A stretch of 21,957 bases of DNA from Flavobacteriaceae bacterium UBA3179. GTDB lineage: Bacteria > Bacteroidota > Bacteroidia > Flavobacteriales > Flavobacteriaceae. A program made the translations under genes and the position numbers. Below, piece by piece: positions 6,431 through 15,287 of the stretch. Position 1 is the first letter of the stretch. Each line of letters opens with the position of its first letter. A model generated the notes under the pieces. It worked only from the letters and a program-made list of their open reading frames with translations. It ran no database searches and was not told the DNA's origin. Location: the NCBI GenBank assembly GCA_002364245.1, contig DEXR01000051.1, positions 1 through 21,957 on the forward strand, given 5' to 3'.

Positions 6431-9400
6431 ATGACTACAGAAATTGCATCTCAAATAGCATTGCGACACTATGGGCTCACCGTGAAAGCTACTGCTTTAC
6501 AAGGCGATGAGGATGAAAACTTCAAGTTGGTTTCTGAAAACGGTAAAACCTACCTTTTAAAAATTTCAGATTCTGAAACTTCTGAAGAGTTTTTACAATT
6601 TCAAACAGCGATTTTAGAACAAATAGCTTCCAAAAAAACAAGTTCTATGTTTTCTGAAGTTATCCTGAACAAGGACGGAAAGCCATTGACTTCAATTATT
6701 AGTTCTGAAGAAAAAAAGACAGCACGACTGTTAACGTGGGTACCCGGAAGGCTTTGGGCAAACGTCAATCCTAAAACTTCAAAATTACGATTTAGTTTAG
6801 GAGAGAAAGCAGGAGAAATCACAAAGGCCTTACAAGATTTTCAACATCCGGAAGCCAACCGAAATTTTGATTGGAACTTGGCCGATTCCCTTTGGACCCA
6901 AAAATACACCGACCTGTTTAAGGATATTGAGCATACTATGGTTTCCTTTTTTCAAAAGCGCTTTCAGGAAATTCAACCAACGTATCAATCCCTTCCCAAA
7001 AGTGTGGTGCATAACGATGTGAACGACCATAACATACTTGTTTCAGAAGACTTAAAAAATCCTGAAGTTACAGGGATAATCGATTTTGGTGATGCTGTTT
7101 ATTCACAAACGGTAAACGATTTGGCTATTGTAATTGCCTACGCGATTATGAATACGCCAGACCCGTTGGCTGCAGCGGTAGAAATTGTTCAAGGCTATCA
7201 TTCAAAATATAAACTTTCCGAAAAAGAATTGGAATGTCTTTATACCCTCGTGGGGATGCGCTTAGTGATTACCGTTACAAAAGCAGCTTTGCGAAGGGCA
7301 GATGTTTCCAAAAACGTATATCATTTTATCAGTGAACACGATGCGTGGCAATTGTTAAAGCATTGGTATGGTACCTACGAAAATTTTGTGCTGTACAATT
7401 TCAGAAATGCGTGCGGGTATACACCACATCCAAAAGAACACGAGTTTAAAAACTGGGTGGCAGACAACAAAATACCGTTGAATACACTTTTTCCAACCCT
7501 AAAAATTAAGCGCGTTACGCACGTCGATATGAGTATTGGTAGCACGTGGCTGGGCAACAAAGAAGAATATAGCGACACCGATATTACGGAATACAAACTA
7601 AAACAAATAGAAGATAAAAACCCTGAAAGCATCTTGGCGAACGGATATATGGAAGTCCGTCCCTTTTATACAACCAAGGCCTTTAAAATGGACAGCAACA
7701 ACGGTCCGCAATATCGTACCGTACATTTAGGAACCGATTTTTGGGTAGATGCAAAAACACCACTTCATGCCGCTTACGATGGAAAAGTGGTTATTTTGCA
7801 CCATAACGATTATTTAAAAGATTATGGGCCGCTTTTGGTTTTGCAACACGAGTTTAATGGAAACTCTTTTTACACATTATATGGTCATTTAACACTCTCT
7901 TCGCTGGAGATGACCAAGATTGGTCAAACAGTAAAACAAGGAGAGTTGATTGGTTATATTGGTGATGCTTCCGAAAATGGAATTTGGACACCACACCTTC
8001 ATTTTCAAGTGATGCTCGATTTGTTGGGGAATACTGAAAACTATCCGGGCGTAGCATTTCCTTCTGAAAAAAATGTTTGGAAAAGCATTTGTCAAAATCC
8101 GGGATTACTCTTTACTGAAAAAACGCATGATACGCCTGAAACCTATTCAAACGAAGAAATTATTCATTTCAGGAAAGAACATTTAGGAAAAAGTTTGAGC
8201 CTTTCCTATTCTGAGCCTTTAAACATCGTTAGGGGCGAAGGGGTTTATTTAATAGATGCTAATGGGAAAAAGTATATCGACACTGCTAATAATGTAAACC
8301 ATGTAGGGCATCAGCACCCAAAAGTAGTTGTAGCTGGACAACAACAAATGGCGGTTTTAAATACCAATACACGGTATTTGCACAAAGAAATAGTGAATTA
8401 TGCAGAGACGTTATTAAAAAAACTTCCTAAAGAGCTTTCGGTGTTGCATTTTGTCAATTCTGGTAGCGAAGCGAATGAACTTGCCTTACGAATGGCAAAA
8501 ACCATTACCAAGCAAAACGATGTGCTTGCCATTGAAGTTGGTTACCACGGAAATACCAATGCAGTGATGGATGTGAGCTCGTATAAATTTGATGGAAAAG
8601 GAGGGTTCCCGAAACCAGAGTATACACATATTTTACCTTTGCCAGACTCTTATAGAGGAAAACATACAGATGCTAATTGTGGTAGTGCATACGCAAATTA
8701 TGCAGCACAAATAATTAACAGCTTAAAAGAAAAAAACAGAAATGTTGCAGCTTTTATCGGAGAGTCGATGATAAGTTGTGGTGGGCAAATTGTACCGCCA
8801 AAAAACTATTTTAAGGAAATTTATAAAACGGTTCGAGAGGCTGGGGGGCTTTGCATAGCCGATGAAGTACAGACCGGTTTTGGTAGGATGGGCAAAACAT
8901 TTTGGGCTTTTGAACTGTTTGATGTTGTCCCCGATATTGTAACGATGGGGAAACCTGCCGGGAATGGCCACCCATTGGCTGTTGTGGCGTGTACAAAAGA
9001 AGTTTCTGAAAAATTTCATACCGGCATGGAGTTCTTTAATACCTTTGGTGGAAATCCAGTTTCCTGTGCGATTGGGCGAACAGTTTTAGAAGTGATTGAA
9101 GATGAAAACCTGCAGCAAAATGCTTATGAAACAGGTGGCTTTTTAAAATCTGGATTGCTTCAACTTCAGAAAGAGTTTTCGATTATTGGTGATGTAAGGG
9201 GAGAGGGCCTTTTTTTAGGGTTTGAACTGAACGATGCTGACAAAAAACCTTTGGCCGAACATGCCGCTTATCTTTCCGATCGGATGAAAACCTTAGGCAT
9301 ACTAATGAGCACCGATGGTCCGGATTATAATGTACTAAAAATAAAACCTCCCATGGTTTTCAGTAAGGAAAACGCACAGGAACTTATCGATAAATTAAGA

Positions 9401-9436
9401 ATTGTATTGGGCGAGGATTTTATGGCTGCTTATTAA
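6431..9436 (+). CDS. Kinase-M23 peptidase-class III aminotransferase/phospho-lyase fusion protein
   Basis: Protein of 1001 residues with three domains. (1) Residues about 1-330: aminoglycoside/homoserine-kinase-like (APH) fold, with catalytic loop 'HNDVNDHN' (His194, Asp196, Asn201) and metal-binding 'DFGD' (218-221). (2) About 400-560: M23 (LytM) metallopeptidase fold with zinc ligands 'HLGTD' (432-436) and 'HLH' (522-524), plus 'LYGHL' (His486). (3) About 575-1001: PLP-dependent class III aminotransferase fold, with '[12 protein letters not shown]' and the PLP lysine Lys841 in '[10 protein letters not shown]', the form seen in AGXT2L-type phospho-lyases. Kinase plus phospho-lyase suggests phosphorylating an amino alcohol or hydroxy-amino acid and then eliminating phosphate; the substrate is unknown. 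No signal peptide is present, so the M23 domain would be cytoplasmic. An in-frame TTG eight codons upstream was rejected in favour of ATG. Confidence 0.85.
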   Translation: MTTEIASQIALRHYGLTVKATALQGDEDENFKLVSENGKTYLLKISDSETSEEFLQFQTAILEQIASKKTSSMFSEVILNKDGKPLTSIISSEEKKTARLLTWVPGRLWANVNPKTSKLRFSLGEKAGEITKALQDFQHPEANRNFDWNLADSLWTQKYTDLFKDIEHTMVSFFQKRFQEIQPTYQSLPKSVVHNDVNDHNILVSEDLKNPEVTGIIDFGDAVYSQTVNDLAIVIAYAIMNTPDPLAAAVEIVQGYHSKYKLSEKELECLYTLVGMRLVITVTKAALRRADVSKNVYHFISEHDAWQLLKHWYGTYENFVLYNFRNACGYTPHPKEHEFKNWVADNKIPLNTLFPTLKIKRVTHVDMSIGSTWLGNKEEYSDTDITEYKLKQIEDKNPESILANGYMEVRPFYTTKAFKMDSNNGPQYRTVHLGTDFWVDAKTPLHAAYDGKVVILHHNDYLKDYGPLLVLQHEFNGNSFYTLYGHLTLSSLEMTKIGQTVKQGELIGYIGDASENGIWTPHLHFQVMLDLLGNTENYPGVAFPSEKNVWKSICQNPGLLFTEKTHDTPETYSNEEIIHFRKEHLGKSLSLSYSEPLNIVRGEGVYLIDANGKKYIDTANNVNHVGHQHPKVVVAGQQQMAVLNTNTRYLHKEIVNYAETLLKKLPKELSVLHFVNSGSEANELALRMAKTITKQNDVLAIEVGYHGNTNAVMDVSSYKFDGKGGFPKPEYTHILPLPDSYRGKHTDANCGSAYANYAAQIINSLKEKNRNVAAFIGESMISCGGQIVPPKNYFKEIYKTVREAGGLCIADEVQTGFGRMGKTFWAFELFDVVPDIVTMGKPAGNGHPLAVVACTKEVSEKFHTGMEFFNTFGGNPVSCAIGRTVLEVIEDENLQQNAYETGGFLKSGLLQLQKEFSIIGDVRGEGLFLGFELNDADKKPLAEHAAYLSDRMKTLGILMSTDGPDYNVLKIKPPMVFSKENAQELIDKLRIVLGEDFMAAY

Positions 9437-9449
9437 AACTTAACTGCAA

Positions 9450-10241
9450 TTAGCAAATACATGCTTCATCTTTTAAATACTCTTTTGTTTCTTCTCTTTG
9501 TGGAGCATTAAAAAAATGATCTTTGGTGCCCTCTTCAATTAATTCACCATTACAAATAAAAAACACATGATCTGAAACCCGTTTGGCTTGATTAATATCG
9601 TGCGTAACTAAAATAACAGTATAGGTTTCTTTCAGCGTAATCATCAAATTTTCTATAGCCCGTGTTGATAGTGGATCTAATGAAGAGGTTGGTTCATCCA
9701 TTAAAATGATTTTTGGTTGTACAGCAAGTGTTCGAGCGATGCATAGGCGCTGTTGCTGGCCAATGGATAATGTATTTGCAGATTCGTTGAGTCTTGTATG
9801 AACTTCAGGCCAAAGTGAAACTTTCTTTAGATTTTCTTCAACAATAATTGCTTTTTCTGCTTTTGAGAGTTTTTTAAGTTGCTGAATTCCGAAGGTTACA
9901 TTTTCCGAAATTGACTTGGGAAAAACACAAGGGCTTTGAAAAACCATACCAATGTTTTTTCGCAGTTTAGTTACATCTTGATTTTTTTGTAGAATATTTT
10001 CATTATTAAAATGAATGGTTCCGCTAGTTTTTATTTTGTGTACGTCATCATTGATTCTATTCAAGCTTCTTAATAGGGTAGACTTTCCACTACCAGAAGG
10101 CCCTATTATGCAGTTTACTTTATTTTTCTTAAAATTGATAGAGATGTTTTTTAATACCTCAACATCAGTAAACCACACGCTTAAATTAGAGATAGTAAGA
10201 TCGCAAAGGGATTGGGCGGGTATGTTTTTTTCTATTTTCAT
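9450..10241 (-). CDS. pstB: Phosphate (arsenate?) ABC transporter ATPase PstB
   Basis: ATP-binding subunit of the Pst importer, 263 residues, powering PstC-PstA at the inner membrane. Walker A 'GPSGSGKST' (47-55), Q-loop 'FQSPCVFPKSI' (101-111), signature 'LSIGQQQR' (158-165), Walker B 'IILMDEP' (178-184) and H-loop His214 are all present. It departs from the canonical enzyme in three ways: the signature has Ile for the usual Gly (LSGGQ), the Q-loop lacks the usual 'KPNPF', and the C-terminus ends in 'DEACIC' rather than the family's 'RFG' end. Its start overlaps the pstA stop by one base (TAATG). It is the last gene of the ten-gene minus-strand block, 13 bp from the convergent fusion gene, with no visible terminator and no phoU. 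Confidence 0.9.
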   Translation of the reverse strand: MKIEKNIPAQSLCDLTISNLSVWFTDVEVLKNISINFKKNKVNCIIGPSGSGKSTLLRSLNRINDDVHKIKTSGTIHFNNENILQKNQDVTKLRKNIGMVFQSPCVFPKSISENVTFGIQQLKKLSKAEKAIIVEENLKKVSLWPEVHTRLNESANTLSIGQQQRLCIARTLAVQPKIILMDEPTSSLDPLSTRAIENLMITLKETYTVILVTHDINQAKRVSDHVFFICNGELIEEGTKDHFFNAPQREETKEYLKDEACIC

Positions 10242-11086
10242 TAGTAATTTACTTTAGAGTAATGAATTCTTCTTATTAATGCGCTAATGCTAAAAATAAA
10301 AACCAAAATAATTAAAACTAAACTTGCGCCCCAGGCGTTTTGTAGTGCTTGTGGATTTGTTGCTTGTTGTGCCAAGGCTAAAATATGAGTAGGTAAGCTG
10401 CTTACGGGTTCTAAAAAGCTATTAGGGAATGTTACTCCAGAAAAGGCTGTAGCAATAAACATAATTGGAGCCGTTTCACCTATAGCACGTGCTAATCCTA
10501 TTAATAAGCCTGTAAAACCACCACTAATAGCCCTGGGAAGTACGATTGTATGTATTACTTGCCATTTTGTTAATCCTAAGGATGCAGCATTTTCTCTGTA
10601 CGATATTGGAATGCTAATAATAGATTGATATGAAGAAAGGGTTATAGTTGGTAAAATCATAATAGCTAAAATAATACCACCAACAAACCAAGAAATTCCC
10701 ATATTGAGGATATTCACGAAAAAGATAAGCCCAAAAATTCCAAAAATAATAGAAGGGATGCCGTTTAGACTATAAATAAGGGTGTTCGTTATATTTTGAA
10801 ATAAATTTCTTTTAATATACTCACTTTTATAAATAGCCATTCCTAATGCAAGCGGAAAACTAATTATAGCAGCAGAGAGGGTTAATAAAAGACTACCGAT
10901 AATTTGATAAATAATCCCGCCTTGAGAGCCAAAATTAGAAGATTCTGATGTTAAAAACTGCCAACTAAGAGCATTTATTCCTTTACTAATAAGCGTGATA
11001 ATTAAAAACAGTAAAATGGAAATCGATAAAAAGGAGGCGAGATAAACACTACTTTTAAAAAGGCTATTTTTTACTTTTCTACTCAT
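10241..11086 (-). CDS. pstA: Phosphate ABC transporter permease PstA
   Basis: Permease subunit of 281 residues with six predicted membrane helices; together with PstC it forms the channel for the oxyanion across the inner membrane. The coupling (EAA-type) loop is 'ENAASLGLTKWQVIHTIVLP', followed by the family signature 'ARAIGETAPIMF'. The start overlaps the pstC stop by four bases (ATGA), and its stop overlaps the pstB start by one, so translation is coupled along pstC-pstA-pstB. Length and motifs are normal for PstA. Specificity for phosphate over arsenate is set by PstS and cannot be judged from this subunit. Confidence 0.92.
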   Translation of the reverse strand: MSRKVKNSLFKSSVYLASFLSISILLFLIITLISKGINALSWQFLTSESSNFGSQGGIIYQIIGSLLLTLSAAIISFPLALGMAIYKSEYIKRNLFQNITNTLIYSLNGIPSIIFGIFGLIFFVNILNMGISWFVGGIILAIMILPTITLSSYQSIISIPISYRENAASLGLTKWQVIHTIVLPRAISGGFTGLLIGLARAIGETAPIMFIATAFSGVTFPNSFLEPVSSLPTHILALAQQATNPQALQNAWGASLVLIILVFIFSISALIRRIHYSKVNY

Positions 11087-11952
11087 AGGGTCTCTTGTTT
11101 TTTTCTGAAGTATATTTGGGTAAAAACGGTAAGGGTTATTACCAATAAAAGCAATATAAATCCAATAGCATTTAATGCACTGAAATGCAAGGAACCAAAA
11201 GCACTTTCACCAACTTCACGACCTAATTTTGAAGTAATTGTCTGTCCAGGAGATATAACCTTATAAAATGAATCTGGAATTTTGTCAATACTCCCTACCA
11301 ATAGCATAACAGCCATAGTTTCACCTAAAGCCCTACCTAAAGCCAATAAAATAGCGCCAGCTATATTCTTCTTAGCAATAGGCCATATTGTTTTTTGAAT
11401 AACTTCATAAGAGTAAAACCCCAAACCTTTTGAAGCCTCTTTATATTTTTTAGGAATATTAAAAAGGGCATCGTCACTAAGGGTTATAATTGTGGGCAAA
11501 ATCATTATTGCCAATAAAATACCAGCTGTTAACATTGTTCTTCCAGAAGCTAAATCAAACCAAGAGGATATCCAAGTACTAAAAAAAGCAATACCGATTA
11601 ATCCGTAAACAATTGAGGGTATTCCAGCTAATAATTCAATTGCAGATTTAATGTATAACCGATATTGTTTCGGTACTATTTCCGAAGTAAAAATAGCAGT
11701 TAAAACACCTATTGGAACTGCAATTAAAAGAGCGATACAGGTAACGGATAATGTTCCGTAAAGCATGGGGAGTATGCCATATTCTTCGGTCGCAGGATTC
11801 CAATTATGTGTAAAAAGCCTCCAACCAATTTCTTTAAAGGCTTGAAAACTATAACAAAATAAGATAGAAAAAATGAGGAGAGTAATTGCAATACTCACAT
11901 AAGTACTTGCAATTACATATCCTTTTCCTAACTTATTTTGAGATGCCCACAT
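11083..11952 (-). CDS. pstC: Phosphate ABC transporter permease PstC
   Basis: Second permease of the Pst importer, 289 residues with six predicted helices, the first at about residues 13-36. 'ATEEYGILPMLYGTL' and the coupling loop 'KEASKGLGFYSYEVIQKTIWP', followed by 'GRALGETMAVMLLVG', are hallmarks of PstC. Its start lies 20 bp inside the 3' end of pstS in another frame; no later Met precedes the first helix, so I keep this start. The overlaps with pstS and pstA argue for a single polycistronic message with strong translational coupling. Confidence 0.92.
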   Translation of the reverse strand: MWASQNKLGKGYVIASTYVSIAITLLIFSILFCYSFQAFKEIGWRLFTHNWNPATEEYGILPMLYGTLSVTCIALLIAVPIGVLTAIFTSEIVPKQYRLYIKSAIELLAGIPSIVYGLIGIAFFSTWISSWFDLASGRTMLTAGILLAIMILPTIITLSDDALFNIPKKYKEASKGLGFYSYEVIQKTIWPIAKKNIAGAILLALGRALGETMAVMLLVGSIDKIPDSFYKVISPGQTITSKLGREVGESAFGSLHFSALNAIGFILLLLVITLTVFTQIYFRKKQETL

Positions 11953-12769
11953 ATCCGTTCTTAACTACAATTTCTTGTCCTTTGGCGCTCAAAATAAAAT
12001 CGATAAACTCTTTTGTTTTTCCTGTTGGAGTTCCATTGGTAATTAAAACCAGGTCTCTTGTAATCGGAAAATTATTATTAACGATATTTTCAAGACTAGG
12101 CTCTATAAGTGTGCCATCTGGCATTTTAATGGAAAGGCCTTTTACATCATCATTTAACCAACCATTTGATAAAATACCAAGTGCAGCATCACTTTGTACA
12201 AGTGCAGTTTGCTCTTCATTATTAGCTCCTAACACTAAATCTGCACCGGGTGCTTGAGCTTCTTTATCACCTAGAACAATTTCCATAAATACATGACGAG
12301 TACCTCTGGCAGCTTCTTTATCGATTACTAAAATCTCTTTATCAGGGCCGTTTAACTCTTTCCAATTTGAAATCTCACCTCTATAAATCTTGGCTAATTG
12401 ATCTAAGGTGAGAGCTGTTATTCCAGCATTATAAATTTCTGAAGAAACTACAGGAACAACAGCATCGCGCCCAATAGAATGTGTTTTAAAGGATGTATTA
12501 GGGTATTGACTAATTTCTTTCTCAGTAATATCTCTTGATATCATACCAATTTCAACACGCTGGCTTCCTACTTGGTTTACACCAACTCCAGATCCTCCGG
12601 CATTTACAATAATCTTACTGTCTGGATTTTGCTTCATAAACATATCGGCAGCAGTAGAAACCACAGGTAAAACAGTTGTAGAACCAGAAACAGAAACAAT
12701 ATCATTTTTCTGTTCTGTGCAAGCAAGTACAGTTAGCACCAAAGTGCTTAGAATTATAATTTTTCTCAT
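11933..12769 (-). CDS. pstS: Phosphate-binding lipoprotein PstS
   Basis: Substrate-binding component of 278 residues. The N-terminus is a lipoprotein signal with lipobox 'TVLAC' (lipidated Cys17), so it is anchored in the cell envelope. Oxyanion-binding segments are visible: 'VSGSTTV' (26-32), 'GGSGVG' (58-63), 'ISRDIT' (77-82), 'IGRDAVV' and 'ARGTRHVF'. Asp80 of 'SRD' aligns by eye with the Asp that, in studied PstS proteins, makes the short hydrogen bond used to discriminate phosphate from arsenate; it is retained, so phosphate preference is possible. The gene begins 19 bp after the arsM stop on the same strand with no intervening terminator, and ends inside pstC, placing the whole transporter downstream of the arsenosugar genes. 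Confidence 0.92.
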   Translation of the reverse strand: MRKIIILSTLVLTVLACTEQKNDIVSVSGSTTVLPVVSTAADMFMKQNPDSKIIVNAGGSGVGVNQVGSQRVEIGMISRDITEKEISQYPNTSFKTHSIGRDAVVPVVSSEIYNAGITALTLDQLAKIYRGEISNWKELNGPDKEILVIDKEAARGTRHVFMEIVLGDKEAQAPGADLVLGANNEEQTALVQSDAALGILSNGWLNDDVKGLSIKMPDGTLIEPSLENIVNNNFPITRDLVLITNGTPTGKTKEFIDFILSAKGQEIVVKNGYVGISK

Positions 12770-12788
12770 AGTGATTTGCTCTTAACCA

Positions 12789-13757
12789 TTAACAGCACCC
12801 ACCACCATCATAATGAAAGGTAGATTCACTTATATGGATATCATCCCTATTTAAATTTGCTATGGCACCAGCTGTTTTATCGCAGATAGCCAAAGGTTGG
12901 TTTTTAAGCAGGACATGCCCTTTTTTATCATCAAAATAATCTTCATCACCGTAATAAATGGCAGCTTTACCTGTAAACACACAGGGGCCGTCTTCAGGCA
13001 TAGGGTCTTTTATAGCAGCCACTTCAATCGATTCGATGTAGATTAGCTCATCGGTTGGATATTGTTTTGGACTTAAAATACGGTACGGTTTTCTCGCTCT
13101 TATTTCAATGGTGCCAAAGCCAACATCGGTTAATGCTTTTACATAGTCTTTTATTGATAGGCTTCCGCTTAAACATAAGGCACGAAGGCGTTCATCATTT
13201 CTAAGCGTGTCATTCATTTCTTGCTCGCAAGTGGGATCACTCATTACCAAACGGCCGTGAGGTTTTAATACGCGGTACATTTCTTCAATAGCGCGTTTTA
13301 AATCTTCTTCTTTAAAAATATTGAAGAGACAGTTTTGTGCTGCTACATCGATACTGTTGTCCTCTAAAGGTAGGTTCATGGCATCTCCTTTTTTCAGGTC
13401 CACAAACTCACTTTTAAACCAAGGATTTAAGGCTTCGGCTTCTTTAAAGTTTTTACGGGAAGCTTCTAACATTTCATCTACTACGTCTATACCTACAACT
13501 CCGTTTTTTTGTCTATTAAAATAGGCAAATTGCAAGAGTTCCATTCCACCACCAACGCCTACATATAACATTTTTGGATTGTTGGAAAGATCGCGGGCAT
13601 GAACGGTGCTTCCGCAGCCGTAATTCATTTCTTGCATAATTTTAGGGATTTTAAGCCCTGGTAACTCCCAAATAGGGTTGGTTGTGCAACAAAGACCTAC
13701 ATCTGGTGTTAAGGCTGCTTCTTTATATACGTTGTGTGTGGTTTCTAAATAGCTCAT
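12789..13757 (-). CDS. arsM: Arsenite S-adenosylmethionine methyltransferase ArsM (arsenosugar type)
   Basis: Class I SAM methyltransferase of 322 residues that methylates trivalent arsenic, giving the dimethylarsenical used for arsenosugars. SAM motif I is 'VGVGGG' (66-71), with the acidic ribose-binding residue at about Asp91. Cysteines match the known ArsM pattern: Cys23-Cys24 near the N-terminus, Cys48 in 'YGCGS', Cys143 in 'AQNCLFNI' and Cys195 in 'LCLSGSL'; the last three correspond to the catalytic As(III)-binding set of characterised ArsM enzymes. The C-terminal arm ends in 'GGGCC', an extra vicinal cysteine pair. It starts 4 bp after the phosphorylase stop. The arsenosugar assignment rests on the neighbouring ArsS gene; ordinary arsenic volatilisation is the alternative. 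Confidence 0.88.
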   Translation of the reverse strand: MSYLETTHNVYKEAALTPDVGLCCTTNPIWELPGLKIPKIMQEMNYGCGSTVHARDLSNNPKMLYVGVGGGMELLQFAYFNRQKNGVVGIDVVDEMLEASRKNFKEAEALNPWFKSEFVDLKKGDAMNLPLEDNSIDVAAQNCLFNIFKEEDLKRAIEEMYRVLKPHGRLVMSDPTCEQEMNDTLRNDERLRALCLSGSLSIKDYVKALTDVGFGTIEIRARKPYRILSPKQYPTDELIYIESIEVAAIKDPMPEDGPCVFTGKAAIYYGDEDYFDDKKGHVLLKNQPLAICDKTAGAIANLNRDDIHISESTFHYDGGGCC

Positions 13758-13761
13758 AGTG

Positions 13762-14574
13762 TTATAGTTTTTTTATTACTTCAGTGAATAATGTAATCAT
13801 ATTTGGTTCTGCTTTTGCTGCCATGGCGAGGATATCAGGAATATCAACTAGTTTTAGATTGTCAGGGTCACACTCGTCTGTCAATACTGAAACGGCTGAA
13901 ACTGGCAGCCCCAAATGATTGGCCACGATAATTTCAGGAACGGTACTCATTCCTACGGCATCGGCGCCAATAATTTTTAAATAACGGTATTCGGCACGGG
14001 TTTCTAATTGTGGCCCAACTACACTTGCGTATACGCCTTTATGTAAGTTGATGTTTTTTTCTGAAGCAATTTGTTCAATCGCCTTGTTCATTTCAGCATC
14101 ATATGGTGAGCTCATATCGACAAAACGCTCGCCCATTTTTTCAATGCCACGAACGGCTAACGGCGAACTGCCTTGTAGGTTTATATGGTCATCAATCAGC
14201 ATAATTTCACCTTTTTTAAAATTGAGGTTTACCGCTCCAGATGCGTTACTAATTAGTAGCTTTTTAATGCCCAACTCGTGCATAACGCGAACTGGGAAGG
14301 TAACATCTTGCAAAGAATAGCCTTCGTAAATATGAAAACGCCCCTGCATGACCATTACTTTTTTTCCGCCCAGCATCCCGAAAATCAATTTTCCTTTATG
14401 AAATTCTACGGTTGCTGTAGGGAAGTTGGGAATGTGATTGTAACTTACTTCACTCTGTATTTCAACATCTTCTAGCAATTTGCCTAGACCAGTACCTAAG
14501 ATGATTCCTATTTCAGGATTATCAAAACCTCGGTCTTTTAAAAATGCTGCAGATTCTTGTATATATTGTAACAT
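13762..14574 (-). CDS. Purine nucleoside phosphorylase (PNP-I family), probably acting on the arseno-adenosine
   Basis: Nucleoside phosphorylase of 270 residues (trimeric PNP-I/MTAP family), cleaving a purine nucleoside with phosphate to free base and sugar-1-phosphate. Hallmarks: 'GIILGTGLG' (phosphate loop), 'MQGRFHIYEGY', 'LISNASGAVN', 'GPQLETRAEYR' and 'GADAVGMSTVPE'. At specificity sites it departs from human PNP: Asn243 is Asp (Asp233 in 'LTDEC'), as in adenine-nucleoside-cleaving MTAP, and the His257 site, which contacts the 5'-OH, is aligned by eye to Ile245 in 'VDIPDIL'; the Glu201 equivalent is kept. This fits an adenosine carrying a bulky 5' group, such as the 5'-dimethylarsinoyl adenosine made by ArsS. 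Located between arsM (4 bp) and the DUF2064 gene (11 bp). Confidence 0.88.
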   Translation of the reverse strand: MLQYIQESAAFLKDRGFDNPEIGIILGTGLGKLLEDVEIQSEVSYNHIPNFPTATVEFHKGKLIFGMLGGKKVMVMQGRFHIYEGYSLQDVTFPVRVMHELGIKKLLISNASGAVNLNFKKGEIMLIDDHINLQGSSPLAVRGIEKMGERFVDMSSPYDAEMNKAIEQIASEKNINLHKGVYASVVGPQLETRAEYRYLKIIGADAVGMSTVPEIIVANHLGLPVSAVSVLTDECDPDNLKLVDIPDILAMAAKAEPNMITLFTEVIKKL

Positions 14575-14585
14575 GGTATTTAATA

Positions 14586-15275
14586 TTAAAAATCAGTATC
14601 TAAATGGTCTGGTAAAAATTCTTGGAAAGCCTCATTATCCCTGATGTCACTATAGTAGTCAACGTCGTTTCGTTCTTCTAGCGTTTTTAACTTTTCATCT
14701 TTTAAATCTTCAAGTGTAGCTTTTAATACTGAGTCTTTTCCCCAATCTTTTTTACTGAAAATAGCTTGGTTGGGCTGTTTCATTCCCAATAAATAATAAC
14801 CGCCATCTTCTGCGGGACCAATAACATAATCGTGGTCTTTTAATGCCGTAAAAGCATTGTCAAGATCTTCTGTATCTAGGTCGTACATATCACTCCCAAT
14901 AATGATGGCCTGTTCATACCCAAGTGAAAATACTTCGGTAAATGCATTGTACATACGAATACCCAGGTCATCGCCTCGTTGTATTTTTTTGTTAAATGTA
15001 TTATTGTCCCAATTGTCTTCTTTGTGAATATCTTCACTATAAAACACAAACTTATCTGCTTGTACGTTGGCCGTGATTTTAGCAGTATGTTGTAGTAGGA
15101 ATTCATAAATTTTTAAAGCAGATTCGTCGCCTACGCTTGTGGCTAAACGGGTTTTAACTTTACCCAATTCTGGGTTTCGGGTAAAAATAATCAGTGCTTT
15201 TTTTGAAGTGGGAAAGTGAAAATCCTTTGCTAAATCTTCATCTCCACCTACATTGTTTTTAGATAATAAGCCCAT
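14586..15275 (-). CDS. DUF2064 / arsenosugar-biosynthesis glycosyltransferase-like protein
   Basis: Cytoplasmic protein of 229 residues of the DUF2064 family, whose members beside ArsS are named arsenosugar biosynthesis glycosyltransferases. The GT-A/nucleotidyltransferase-like fold shows in 'ALIIFTRNPELGKVKTRLA' (27-45, with the 'GK.KTRLA' nucleotide-phosphate loop), 'IIIGSDMYDL' (acidic metal site) and 'VIGPAEDGGYYLLGM'. The first motif also resembles CofC/MobA-type nucleotidylyltransferases, so it might instead activate the ribose-1-phosphate made by the phosphorylase. About 26 residues precede the core domain, polar and probably disordered; the ATG used is the only Met there. Position between the rhodanese (12 bp) and the phosphorylase (11 bp) supports action on the arsenic-bearing ribose, but which reaction is an inference. 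Confidence 0.83.
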   Translation of the reverse strand: MGLLSKNNVGGDEDLAKDFHFPTSKKALIIFTRNPELGKVKTRLATSVGDESALKIYEFLLQHTAKITANVQADKFVFYSEDIHKEDNWDNNTFNKKIQRGDDLGIRMYNAFTEVFSLGYEQAIIIGSDMYDLDTEDLDNAFTALKDHDYVIGPAEDGGYYLLGMKQPNQAIFSKKDWGKDSVLKATLEDLKDEKLKTLEERNDVDYYSDIRDNEAFQEFLPDHLDTDF

Positions 15276-15287
15276 AAAAAAATAAAT

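Noticed and set aside
10241..11952. AT-richer pstA/pstC as a sign of recent transfer
   Set aside because: Membrane proteins in AT-rich genomes use many Phe, Ile and Leu codons rich in A and T; spot counts in pstS looked like the ars genes.
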